A stretch of DNA of 64,000 nt. Source: Blattamonas nauphoetae (lineage: Eukaryota; Preaxostyla; Oxymonadida). Below the pieces are notes generated by a model. The model had not been told where the DNA came from. It ran no database searches and worked only from the letters and a program-made list of their open reading frames with translations. The position numbers were made by a program, and so were the translations under genes. This document shows, in pieces, positions 11,635 through 23,122 of this stretch (position 1 is its first letter; each line of letters starts with the position of its first letter). Location of the stretch: contig JARBJD010000066.1 of the NCBI GenBank assembly GCA_033064195.1, positions 62,001-126,000 on the forward strand, read 5' to 3'.

Positions 11635-14600
11635 ATGTCCTTTCCATTCTCATCGAACAACGTTCCCTCAATACCTTCAGTCAATCAGATAGACATTTCT
11701 CACCACGATGATATAATGTTGATTGATCCTTCATCGCGTGAAGAACTGAAAGACTTTTTCTTATAGTGGTCGGATAAACCCGTTAACTCCGATAAACCCG
11801 TTAAAACATCCCCCATTTCACATATATCATCTCTTTCACACGACTCATCAGTTGTACCTGTAAGAAAACCCTAGTGAGAATTCTGGAAGGAATTGTGACT
11901 CTTTCAGAGATTGGATCAAAGACAATGGGTCTATTCAAATGGATGAAATGTCAACGACGACACAGCGCAAGTTATTCTGACCATGAAAAGCTCGACTCGC
12001 AACACATGATCCCTCTAGTTCTCGGAAATAGATTTGTTCAACTTCGTTCAAAAAACAACGTTCACTTTTCGCTTTGCATTTCACAATCATTCTTTCATGA
12101 AGAACTCTAGTTTTAAAAAAAATGAGGAAATGCATGAATGTGAAGTGGAAGGAGAATTAAGATGAAGAGGGGAGACTGTTTCGTCCCTTTGGAAGGGTTA
12201 ACGGGTTTATCCGCTCTAACGGGTTTGTCCGGGTACTATTATTCTTCGAAAGGGTTGTTCAGGAGAAGCGAATCATTGAATGGACTGTGTGCTCTTTGTC
12301 TTGGTCATAAATCCTCTATCTTTTTCAGACTGTATTGGAATGGTTTGTTGAACTTATGGTCAATCTGAATCTGGTGTGGGAAGGCGATGATCTGAAAGAT
12401 TCTCTAGTTATTCCAGACCTCTCAATCGATCAATCACAATCGTCCCGACTGAGTTTATTTCTTTTTCCCTGAATTTTGTTCCTATATGTTCCTCAGAAGC
12501 TCCAGGATTACCATCTTCTCTTTCAGTATCTCCATCGTTCTCCAATGCTCTTGTCGATGTCTGCAAATTCACTCTCGTTTCTCTCGACACTCTTTCCGCC
12601 TCTGGATGCATCCAGCTTCCTCCATCTGTTTCTATCATCTACGCAACCTGTCTTGCATCCATCGTGTCCATCTTCGTCGAATCTGGAGATCTCGTCCTCC
12701 TCTCCAGCGTCACTCTCGATTCGATCAAATCCTCCTTCTTTGATACAATTATGCAATTGTCTGAGCTTGATTTACGAACCAATCTGAACAATCCCAACCC
12801 TTTAGCCAAAATCCTTCTCATTCTTATGGATGCATCCAACCTTGTTTCAGTTACAAACAGCTCGCCTTTTCTCACAGATTCCGATGGGGAACCTTCCGAA
12901 GAATTGTGGAGAGCAGCAAATTCAGCAGTGAACAGTTCATCGCACAACCACGATGTGGAGTCTCTTGTCCGCTTTGAAGAGTGGGTTGGGATGATGAGGA
13001 AGTGTGCAACAAGTGAAGAAGTGTTCGTTTGTGTTTTTTTCCACCATCATCTCTTCAGAACGACTTCTCTTTCCTCCGCATGACGTGCTTCAGGCCAACT
13101 CTCCTCAATCTCCAATCGAAATACCAGCACATCGCTCTCCATCCACATCCTTCCGAGAAGCTCTCTCACAATCCTAAAATGATCACCTCTTCAGAACCAA
13201 CACTTGATTGGAACACTGATGCACCGTCAATCGCCTTCCAATCATCTTTCTCGCTCACATCTGCCAATCTCAGCGACCATTCCATCAGCCAGACGCAATT
13301 GGAGGATGCATCAGAACGATCGGATGTGACACTACCCACGCAACCTCCTTCAAACACTTCGCTCTCCTTAGCCACTTCTCAGCAGCAAGCTCTCCACGTC
13401 CTGACTGTCCTCCACTCACTCATCACGGCTCCTCCCTCCCAAAACTCAGCCACCTCGAATCCCACCCCGCTGTTCCATCTTCGTGAGGATCCCGACTTCT
13501 CGTCGATCTCCCATCAGCCACTCGATCTGAACGAGAAATTCTCTCCATACATCTTCGACGAAGAAGATGAAACAATCCTCACTCACAAGGTTCTCAGATG
13601 TCATCGTCTTTGCCAGACGATCCCTCCCAACCAATGCATCGCCAACTTGAGGCTGTTCGTGGATGGGCTGGTTGGACTTCTGGAGAGTCGGAACTGGAAT
13701 CTCCAAAGTGCAGTCTTCTCGCTTCTCATCACTCTCATTCGCGAACTCGATTTGGGAGATCTTCACCGTCGATTGTTGGACAAACTCCGCTATGCTTTCC
13801 GGGAAGGCTCGAGGGCATCTCAGCTTGTTCTGCTTTACGTTGCCATCGCGTTCAGTCTACACATGTCTAAAAATCACAAGTCTCTCGACGATCCCCTGTC
13901 CTTGTTTGATTGGGATGGATTGGTCCACTGTAGCAGTTTGGATAGTCATTCATTCAAATTGTGTCTGTTCTTCCTCAGTGGGGAGTTCAGACGTCGCTGG
14001 TCAGCCAATCCTCAACTCACAGAATCGACTTTTGTTGGGTTTGAAACCAATCAGAACGCACTCACCAGACTTGCGTCGACTGTGTCCGAGTTGATGGATT
14101 GTCAGCATCCGACTGAACTCAGACCATATCTTGACTACAGTTTGATCATGTCATTCTTCTTCGGAAATACGCTTCCCGACCCAATCATGGACTCACTCTT
14201 GAAGTATCTGGAAATCACTCGCTCATCCTTCTGGCTCGGATTCCATCCAACCTTCCTCCTGAACCATCCATCATCCAATCACAATCGTATGAAACAACAG
14301 ACCATGTTGATGGAGTATCTGTGCGAACAACTCGTTCGCTGGTCTCCAGACTGTCTCTTCAGCCGCCCAACTGTGTCACCTCTCGAAAAGTCACCGATCG
14401 TCTTGCTCGTCCCACTCATCGGCCTCCATTCCCTCTTCATCAGAGGCATCCTTCCTCTTCAAAATGAACTTCACCTCGAGAATCTCGTGTCCGTCATCAT
14501 AAATATCGTCCATTCATCGTCTTCTTCATTGTTAACGAACGAGAAGTCACTTTATTTGAATCTCCCTCCTCCACTCGTCGTCCACTTCTTCACTCGACCA

Positions 14601-15331
14601 ATCTGCTTCATCCATTCACTCGACGGAATCAAGAATGATCTCCGTGTGTTTCTTACGAATCTTCTCCCAGCGTGTGCTCCCTTTGGAGAGTGTCGGAGTC
14701 TCGCGATGATCTTCAGGGAGTTCTCAACTCTCAAATCACCCAACACACGACTCGATGACGACGACCTTGCCGTGCTTCAGACTGTTCTCGACCTCCACTG
14801 GCTGAGCATTCCGGTCTCGTTCGATTCTCCTCTGCTGGTATTTGCTTCATCACTCAATGGAATCCCACTCAATAGTTGTACCTTCATGATATCAGATCCA
14901 CTCCTATTTCAACAAGACGCCTTCGAACCTGCCATCCTGAAGACAGCGAGAAAAGTGAAAGATATCGCCAAACAAAGTTTGTCATTGTGTTGTTGTTGAT
15001 CCCATCACAGAATATCCGACGCGTCTGTTCCATCTGCGTGAGCGACTTCAAAACTTGATTCAAGCTCGTTGGTGTGTCTTGCTTTCTCTCATTCTCTTTC
15101 AGCTGCCCAGCACTAGCTCTTGTTTCGGTTGTGTTGGAAGTGATGACTCGCCTTGTGCGAGTGAGTTCGGATGGTGTTCGGATGGAGTTGGTGAAGTTTG
15201 GGGTGTTGGATGTCGTGGTTGTGTCGGTGTCTTCATCATCATTTTGGGAGGACTTCGAAAACGGAGTGGCTCTGATTGGGATTCTGCTCCGGACGATTCA
15301 ACGAGTGGAGCAGAGTACGCGGGTTTTTTGA
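11635..15331 (+). CDS. array gene A: large helical-repeat protein, six exons, interrupted by one MITE
   Basis: First of five tandem paralogues. Coding parts: 11635-11763 joined to 12242-12286 (one exon split by the MITE at 11764-12238), then 12329-12452, 12497-13020, 13059-14976, 15011-15071 and 15103-15331. With the MITE and one TTA copy left out, the exons total 3030 bases, 1009 codons plus stop, with consistent intron phases. This strongly supports the model. Landmarks shared with its paralogues: '..EWFVELMVNL' at the start of the 124-nt exon, 'RPTLLNLQSKYQHIA', 'LFDWDGLV', 'PPPLVVHFFTRPI', 'LPACAPFGECRSL' and, near the end, 'FENGVALIGILLRTI'. It is the most diverged copy, starts later than B, and has no ARM module at its C terminus. 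Role unknown; a protein-binding solenoid is inferred. As sequenced, the first exon is blocked by the insertion. Confidence 0.75.
11764..12238 (+). mobile_element. 475-bp TAGT-end MITE inside gene A
   Basis: The termini are inverted: left TAGTGGTCGGATAAACCCG, right (read inward) TAGTACCCGGACAAACCCG. Each end carries a second near-copy of CGGATAAACCCGTTA, so every inverted repeat is itself a short direct repeat, as expected of paired transposase-binding sites. TTA is duplicated at 11761-11763 and 12239-12241; omitting the element and one TTA restores gene A's frame. A TA duplication can also be read but does not restore the frame. A TTA target fits PIF/Harbinger-type MITEs. The interior has no transposase. 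The partial copy at 2913-3071 is identical where they overlap. Confidence 0.85.
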
Positions 15332-15943
15332 TTCGACTTCTCATCTTTCTTCTGATGTCGCCTGCGTCAGTTCGAACCGATCTCTCGGAGCGACAATTCC
15401 AACACACATCCCTCGTGTCCTCCACTCCCTACTCCTCTAGAACCGACCACTTCTAGCTCGTTCTCCCCAAATATCTTTTGATTGGACCCCAATTCAACCA
15501 CATTCGTTGCAGACTCAGCTCGTCTCGTTGAATCTGACTCCCACTCGTATTTGGTATGGAGGAAGAGTAAGAAGACGTGAAATTCGCTGTGTCGATGTTG
15601 GCGGAAAGCCTGGCTGGAGACAATCTGAAGTTCGTCGTTGTGCCACCATCAGACAACTCTCTGCGCAACTTTGTGGGACGATGAATGTGGTCGTTTGTTG
15701 CTCTACACCAACTATCATCCATCATTTGATGAAGCTGCTCATCTTCATTCTCCTGGCACTTTTTCGTTCAGAACTTTTGCTTCTGTTTATTTCATGAGAA
15801 ATCACTTCACCATCTTTCACTAATCTTTATTTTATCCATGCTTCTTTTGTAATTTCTTAACTATCATGCAATTTTGAGATCATGTGAGATCTAGCCCTTT
15901 GAACAATTATGAGGGACTCGTTCCCATAGGATGTTTTCACATC
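15332..15943 (+). promoter_or_regulatory. spacer and putative upstream region of gene B
   Basis: No gene is seen. From about 15760 to 15943 the sequence matches the region just upstream of gene C (about 22540-22722), for example TTTTATCCATG and GGGACTCGTTCCCATAGGATG-like blocks ending at the start codon of B. The 5' flank was therefore duplicated together with the gene and probably includes its promoter. No TATA or initiator element can be named with confidence. Confidence 0.5.
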
Positions 15944-18900
15944 ATGTCGAACTACTACCAATCACTCTCTGATGCTACTCTCAGATGGCTCAATGACTCT
16001 ATTCCCTTTGTTTGTTCGTATTTCTCTGATTTCTGCAGGACTTGATTGGGATCTTCGTGGAGATGCTTTTGGAGTCCGTGATTCTGAAGACTGCAGTAGG
16101 AGATCAATCTGATGCAAAAAGCAGTGAACATGTGTTTGATTCAAATGGGCATGCCTGTCTCGGTTTGGATCTTCGTCCTCTTCTCAGGTTTTGTTGAAGT
16201 TGTCAAACGAGGCAGCAGTGGCCTTGTTTATGGACCAGATGATGAACAAATTCCTCAACTCTTTGACGAGCTGTTGACAACTGACTTTTCACAAACAATT
16301 CTTTTGCTGTCAACTACATTCACCGAGATAAACCGCAAGTTAAGTTCTCCACCTCATTTCGAAAGATGGATGCCATATTCCCAACAAATTCGACCATTTT
16401 TCGACCTTCTCTCTCGATTCTGCCAAGATCCTCAGAAGACCCTTTCCTTTCTTCACAATCCACTCTTCGTGCCAAGTTTCCGTGATCTCCGTCTTTCCTT
16501 TGTGGAAGAGAGTGATGACTCATCTGAATGTGAGTTTCAGCCAAGCTCTATCTTCCAGCGACTTTCCGAACGAACGTCGATCAAAGAGCCAAACATCCCT
16601 CCTCTTCTCCAAAATTTCCTGACTAAACTTTGCACGTTTCCGGGAGAATCATCAATTGTGATGGCATTCCGAAGCGTGAATCCGATTTCTTTAAACGACT
16701 TAAATAAGATTATTCCTCTTTCTCCCACATTACACCACCAACCTCGCCAATTTCTCCTTCCACTCTCTGAACCTCGGCAATCGGAAGATGGGACGATATT
16801 TCCGAAATCTCTTATAAGTGAGATTCCTCTCTCTAGTTTCACGGAATTCCTGGTCTCGAGGAAGATCCCAGTCTCGTCACAGGCTTGCCTCGCTTTTTGT
16901 CATGTTTCGTGTTTCAGACAGTGATGAAGTGGTACATTGAGTGCATTCTCGGAGTGGAGGCTCGATTGAACTTGGGACTTGCTAATTCGCCACTCCAACA
17001 AGATGATATCGTTGTGGATAACTCGTTCAGATTTCACATCAGTTTCTTTCGACTTTTTCTCACTCTTTTTGCACATTCTCCGATTTTCAGACCCACTCTC
17101 CTCTTTTTCCGGGTCCATCCATCCAAAGGAGAGCACATATTCCGTTTCATCTGAAATCCAACATGTCTCGCAGTATTTCGTCGACCTCATCGCCATTTTG
17201 AATTCACACAATCTCATACTCGTCCCGACGATCGACACAGAAGCTGTCTTCCATTCCATCAGAGTCTCCGCCATTACATCTCTCGTGGAGACCAACCATC
17301 TTCCCTCAAACATCCTCGCGGATTTAGACTCTTTTCCGTCAATTCCATTCATAAACTCCCCGTCAAACCCGTCTAGATTCTTTGATGACACAGATAAATG
17401 GACTTCCGCCATTCTTAATGACATCCAGAATTGGTACAATCGAACGCCAAACCAAATCCCTGCTCAACCTCTTTCAATCGACTCACTTTCACCTGTGTTG
17501 TCACAAAATCTCTCGAAATATCGTCCTTTGCTCGAAAACTCTGAAAAATCCCATTGGGACGTGTTTCTTGACGCGCTTCACAAAATGGCCACAGGCGAGC
17601 GGAAAGAGGTTTAATTCGTTCACAATATCAGTCTCACTCTTTTCTTTTGTCCCAACATCCTTTTCCAGCATGATATCCTGCTTTTGATAGACAGTCTTTT
17701 CAAACAAGCTCGTGAATCGATTTCTACCGAAGAAGACATTCACTCTCGCTCTTTGGGAGGATACCACAGCTTTTTGAGCGACCTCCCCATCCCACATTCA
17801 AATGACGACACGTATTCTGAAGTTGGGACAGCGTCCTTCAATTCACAAACAGGATCAATCTCCACCAATTCTCAATCAGATCCACAATGGGAGGAAAGGA
17901 GCTCCTTCGTCTATGCATTGAACCCTGATGAAACTCGGTCGAAACTCACAGTTCTCCAATCGTTGGAATCGAATATACAGGTCATTCCACACATCTCACC
18001 GACCGATCAACAAGCGAAGACTCTTCAAATGAGACAAGTCCAGCTGCCTGAATGTCCAAACGATGTGATTGAAATGCTCCACAGATATCCCTTGCTTGGG
18101 TGGTGTAATCCTCCAGCATTGGACGATTCAGATGATTCACTGTTCGAGCACGAGAACATGAGAACATTACCATCTCTCGTTGTTTCGAAATGCGAATCCC
18201 GAGAAGTGATTGAATGGCAGGTCTGCATTTGCTTTTTGATTATTTGTGATCTCTTTCTTTGGATTCTTAATTCTTGATTTTGATTTGTTTCAGGATTTGA
18301 TAGAATGGTTCGTGTGTGCTGTGATCGGACTGGAATCGGCAGTTTCATGTTGCAACACGTCGTTTTGCTTCGATTGGGATGATGTTGTGGTTGATGGATT
18401 TGGAACAACTCGGATTAGTATGTCTCTTCTTCTCGACTTTCTTCTTTTCAGATCTCCTCACCTCGCATTCAGATTCATCCCCTCCCCACTCCCCACAATC
18501 CTTCTCCAAGTGCCTCATCTGCCTCTCATGGCTTTTTCTTGATTTGATTCGTCAAATTTCCGACTCAAACTGCCTCCCAAAACACATCGAAGACACTTCT
18601 CGACATGACGAGGTCTCCTATCTCCTTCGTCAACTCATCGATCATCTCGTTCGCACTGGCCATTTGGTTCCCGCCTGTGACCCATCCGAGTTTGACGTCA
18701 TGGTTGCGACAATCATCGATGTTGTATCCAGAAATGTTTCGAATGAACTCGACCTATATCGCAATATGATGTGGATGACGACCAAAGCTTACACGTGTGT
18801 CTATTTTTTGGAAACCCAAGGCTGTGCCAATCGCGATTGTCCACTGACTGACCTTGAAATCGATTTTCGCTCACCAGCATTCTTTTCATTCTCACAACTT

Positions 18901-21246
18901 GTCAGTCGTGAGCTTATCGAGTTGAGAGAAGAATTAGATCTTGATTTGTATGAAGAAGCGAGGCGGATCTCATCGTGGAAGGAGCTTCTGCAGAAAGTGG
19001 CTGGCGGAGAGGAAGTTGAGGTGTGTCTTCATTTTTTTGACTTCGATTTTCAGAATGACACATCGTTCCTCAAATTGCCCTTCTTCGAGCCGACGCTTCT
19101 CTCGCTCCAAGCGAAGTTCCAACAACTGGCGTCATCGATGGATGGGCCAGATGACAGTTCGACATCGTCTTTGCTTTCGTCGCACTCTTCTCTCAACAAT
19201 TCTCTCGAAGCCCACATCGACTCTTCTCTTCAAACTCACTCGTCATCATCTCACTTCAAACAGGAATCACTCCTCCTTCTGACCATCCTTCACTCTCTCC
19301 TCACCTCACCTCTCCCTCCCTCTCTCCCCACACATTCATCTACCATCTCCAGTGAAAGACTCGCTCTCATCCAGTACGAACCAGTCGATCCTATCGAGAA
19401 ATTCCACACTTCACTCTTCGACGAGGTTGACAACGAGAAACTGGCTCGTTCGCTGGATCGATGTCGATCTGTCTGTCGACTCGTTGGTGTTGAGAACTGC
19501 ATTGTCGACATTCCAACCTTCTTCGATCAAACTGTCTCTGCTCTCGGATCATTCGACCCTTTTATTCGCGAAGCAGGTTTCCTACTCTTCAGTGATTTGA
19601 TCAAGGCATCGTGTGTCATTCCCCTCTATCCTCGGATGTGGAATCGACTCCACGCTGCCTTCCGCGATGGTCAAATCCAAGAACAGAACGCCCTGATTTG
19701 GATTTCGGCGAAATGGAACTCCCACCAACAGCCTGAACATTCTCTGCCACCTTTTCCAGTCACACAGTTCGACTGGGATGGACTGATCTCTGCAGATTTG
19801 GTTAAAGGATGCACATTTGTCCCCTCCATCCTTCTGATCATGGAGCTCAGACTCGGTTCGATCGAAGACAAGATTTTGAAGGACAGGGCGAACAACATCA
19901 TTCTCTCTTTCGAGCAACATCAACATGCCGTCTCTCATATCTGCTCTCATTTCGATGGCACTAAACGAGTCGACGATTTCCATCGAAATCAATTCCTTCT
20001 CCTTTCGTATTGTCTTCTGATCTCTCTTCTATCGAATCGTCCCTTTCCTCCAGCAATCACAACCTTCATCACACAACATCCTGAATTTGATGGTCGTATT
20101 CTTCTCGTTCCGGAGTACAGACTCTTGTCGCTCTGTCACACCTTCCTCAACCCACACAAGCCACACCAGCCTCCTCTCGACCTCCTCTTCGAACGGACAC
20201 TCCGAATGAACCCTCTCAACTTCTTCCTCCCTGCAGAATTGTCAAACCTCGACCTTCCACCCTCGTTCGTGGACACTTCGTTGTGTGGGTTCCATGCGCT
20301 CTGTCGACGAGCAGTGCATCTCGATCTGATAGACGCAGAATATGTGAGATCTGGCAAAAATGTGTTCAGCTTGTTTTGGATGTTTTATTCTCATCTCATC
20401 TTTGCCACTTTCCCTCTCTTTCTCTTCTTCCCACCACCGCTCGTTGTTCGTTTCTTCGTTCCCATTCTGTCGTTGAAGGCATCTTCTTCCTGTTATGTCG
20501 ATCCGTTGAGAGTGATCATGCCTCATCTTCTCTTTGCGACAGCCCCTTTCGGCGACTGTCTCAGTTTGAGAGAACTGAACAGATCAGTTGATCCACGGAA
20601 CACCAACAGCAAAGATAGTTCCATTAAAATGATTGTCGCATCTCATTGCCAATCTCTGGAATGGCTGTATATCCCAACTGGATTCGGATCTGCTCTCGCT
20701 CACTCAATCACACTGGAGTCTTTCGATCCCTCAACAAATGGATCTCGCAAACTCGCTCCTCTCTCCTCACTCGCTTCATCGTCCTCATTGGATATTCTGG
20801 TACCACCGACGAGATGTGTGAGGGATGGAATCTCTCTCGTTGGGTCTTTGGTTGGAATGTTGGATCACACCGGTTTGCCTTACGGATCGTCTTCATTTCC
20901 TCAGATCCCGCGTTGAACACTTTGACATTTGAGAGACTTCTTGGTTGTTCCAAGGCGATGCTGTGTGTCTGTTACGTTCTCTCATTTCTTCAGATCACCA
21001 ATTCCAGCGGAAGTGTCGGTGAACTTGGAGTTTGTGAAGAGACTTGTCAGTTTGGGAAGTGTTGGGAATGTGATGCAAATGGTGCGTTTTGGGATGTTGG
21101 ACATTGTGATTAGAGGAGTGTCGGAATCATCGTTTCTGGAGGACTACGAAAACGGGATTTGTGTGATTGGGATTCTTCTTCGCTCGATTTGTCTTTTTGG
21201 GAAGAAACACGAAATGGTTGACCACGACTTCTCTCGTCTTCTCTAG
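15944..21246 (+). CDS. array gene B: 1629-aa helical-repeat protein, eleven exons, apparently intact
   Basis: Largest complete array member. Exons: 15944-16009, 16039-16162, 16188-16870, 16918-17041, 17091-17608, 17669-18220, 18294-18417, 18452-19020, 19054-20872, 20905-20962 and 20994-21246. Together they make 4890 bases, divisible by three. Three exons are exactly 124 nt (starting 'DLIGIFVEMLLESVI', 'TVMKWYIECILGVEA' and 'DLIEWFVCAVIGLES'), each entered in phase 0 and left in phase 1, and each followed by a longer exon returning to phase 0. This is a threefold internal module repeat. Downstream landmarks: 'FLQKVAGGEEVE'-type exon end, 'FFEPTLLSLQAKFQQLASS', 'RCRSVCRLVG', 'QFDWDGLISADL', 'LSLCHTFLNPHKPHQPPLD', 'CQSLEWLYIPTGFGSAL' and 'SSFLEDYENGICVIGILLRS'. 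It ends in TAG exactly where C and E continue into an ARM module. No signal peptide or membrane span. Function unknown; scaffold-like solenoid inferred. Confidence 0.8.
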
Positions 21247-22722
21247 CGAACTTGATTGTCGTGACCCCAAGTTTCAGACTATCTGCCGGACCTCTACGTC
21301 AGTTACAGACACATCTGTTGGGATGTCTTCATTTCGATCTTTTCAGCTCCATTGTGTTCGACGGATGCTTGATTTCCATGATCTTTCAAATGCCAAAACT
21401 ACCCGATGGAAGCCCTTTCCATCCACTCTCTCCGACGTGATTGAAGATTCTGAACCCAACAATCACACCTCCACGCACCACAATTACATCCTCATCCTTT
21501 TTGCAGTCTCCCCATCTCCTTTTATCCAGTGAAAGATACCTCAATCTCCCTCCATCGTCACCACACTCTACTTCCTCACTCTCACCACACCGAAATGGAA
21601 GATGTCGTTTGTGACACTTCCTTGCTGTTGTGAAGATGTCGTGATTTGCTGATTGTTCGACACAGTTGATCCTCTCTTCACGATTCCTTCCAATCATGAG
21701 ATCACATTTCAGAAACGATCGCTCATCGACCGTCATCATCAACACTTCGGAAGGACGGAAAGACGAAATGGATGTTGATCCACATGAACCAGTCGCTCCT
21801 CACTCTCCCCGTCGAAGAGAGAAGCAGAAAGACGAGATGAAGTGTGACACAATCAGCCGTCCAATCGATGCCTCTCTTCCACCGAAGACCTTCCAACGAA
21901 ATGTGTGATGCTCTGAAAACTCTCGTCCGTCTCCCATCTTGATTCGATAGTTCCTCGTCCACAATTGAAGCGAGAGGTGAGTGACTCTGCTGAGTGCCTG
22001 TCCGCGTCGTGCTACAATCAAACTTCCACCTGTACTTTTCGGATTGCTTGGAGTTTCTCTTCATTTTCATTCAGCTCCAACACTTTATCTCATTTGATTG
22101 ATCGTTGTCTGCCCTGCTCTCGCACCTTGCTTCTCGTTGTCCACCTTCCAACAGAATCCACACCATCACAATCGACAAACAACACCTTTCTGAGATTTGG
22201 CTCGCTTCGAGGAGTGCCACACCGTTCTCCGCCATCCCCTCCAGATTCTCTGGCCACGCTTGGTTGAACACACACACCGGCGGATTGCGTGTTGATTGGA
22301 TTTGAGTTGTGTGGAGGTGGTTGGATGTGTTTGGTGGAACGAGATTGAACGACGAGGGATGGATTGGGAGGAGAAGTCGGATTTGTGAGAGACTTGCGAT
22401 GTCTCTTTCTCGAACTCGTGGACTGACCTGGATCAACGTTTCGTCGGCAGTGTTCAAGAACAACCACATTTGTTGTTCAGTCCTATCCGACAATCTCAAC
22501 TTCACTCCATCAACCTGAGATGGAAGACAGAACACACCAGCGATACTGAACTGTTGTTCCTGTTTGCTTCATTAGAAATCACTTCAGCTAATTCACTACT
22601 CTTGATTTTATCCATGGTTCTTTTAAAAAAATTGCTGAACTTTCATACAATTTGGAGATCAAAGGAGATCTGGCCCTTTGAAGAATTGTGTGAGACTCGT
22701 TCCCATAGGATGTTTCTCTCTC
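21247..22722. other. spacer between genes B and C with a duplicated module
   Basis: No large gene. About 21550-21960 is a module that recurs downstream of C and E (separate entry). About 22300-22520 resembles 45430-45580 and part of 40170-40230. Its minus strand is open for about 150 codons ('VDGVKLRLSDRTEQQMW..') and could be a remnant of a small gene; I cannot name it. The last 180 bases match the 5' flank of gene B. Confidence 0.5.
21666..21908 (+). CDS. small conserved open frame downstream of gene B (about 80 codons)
   Basis: Open frame containing 'EMDVDPHEPVAPHSPRRREK' and '..RPIDASLPPKTF'. Near-identical frames occur at 45104-45427 (after gene E) and, split by the 5-kb element, at 30424-30525 and 35606-35888 (after gene C). 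Length and frame are kept in all three, but the copies are recent duplicates, so coding is not proven. The minus strand is open too. It may be an exon of a small gene or only a shared 3' flank. Confidence 0.35.
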   Translation: MILSSRFLPIMRSHFRNDRSSTVIINTSEGRKDEMDVDPHEPVAPHSPRRREKQKDEMKCDTISRPIDASLPPKTFQRNV

Positions 22723-23122
22723 ATATCGAAATTCCACCAATCACTCTCTGATGCTATTCTCGGATGGATCAACGACACTATTCCCTTTGTTTGCCCCCAT
22801 TTTTCTGATTTCTGCAGGACTTGATTGGGATCTTCGTGGAGATGCTTTTGGAGTCCGTGATTCTGAAGACTGCAGTTGGAGATCACGCCGATGCAGAAAG
22901 CAGTGAGCATATGTTTGATTCAAATGGTCATGCCTGTCTCGGTTTGGATCTTCTTCTTCTTTCTCAGATCTCCTCACAGTTGTCAAACAAGAGAGTACTA
23001 GCCAAGTGTATGGACCAGATGATGAACAACTTCCTCAACTCTTTGAAGAGCTGTTGAGGACTGACTTTTCACAAACAATTCTTTTGATATCAGCTACATT
23101 CACCGAGATAAATCGCAAGTTA

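Noticed and set aside
2913-11922. A 9-kb composite transposon bounded by 159-bp inverted repeats
   Set aside because: The true termini (TAGT ends) of both copies point inward, towards the genes, not outward. They are two separate MITE insertions in opposite orientation, one of them partial.
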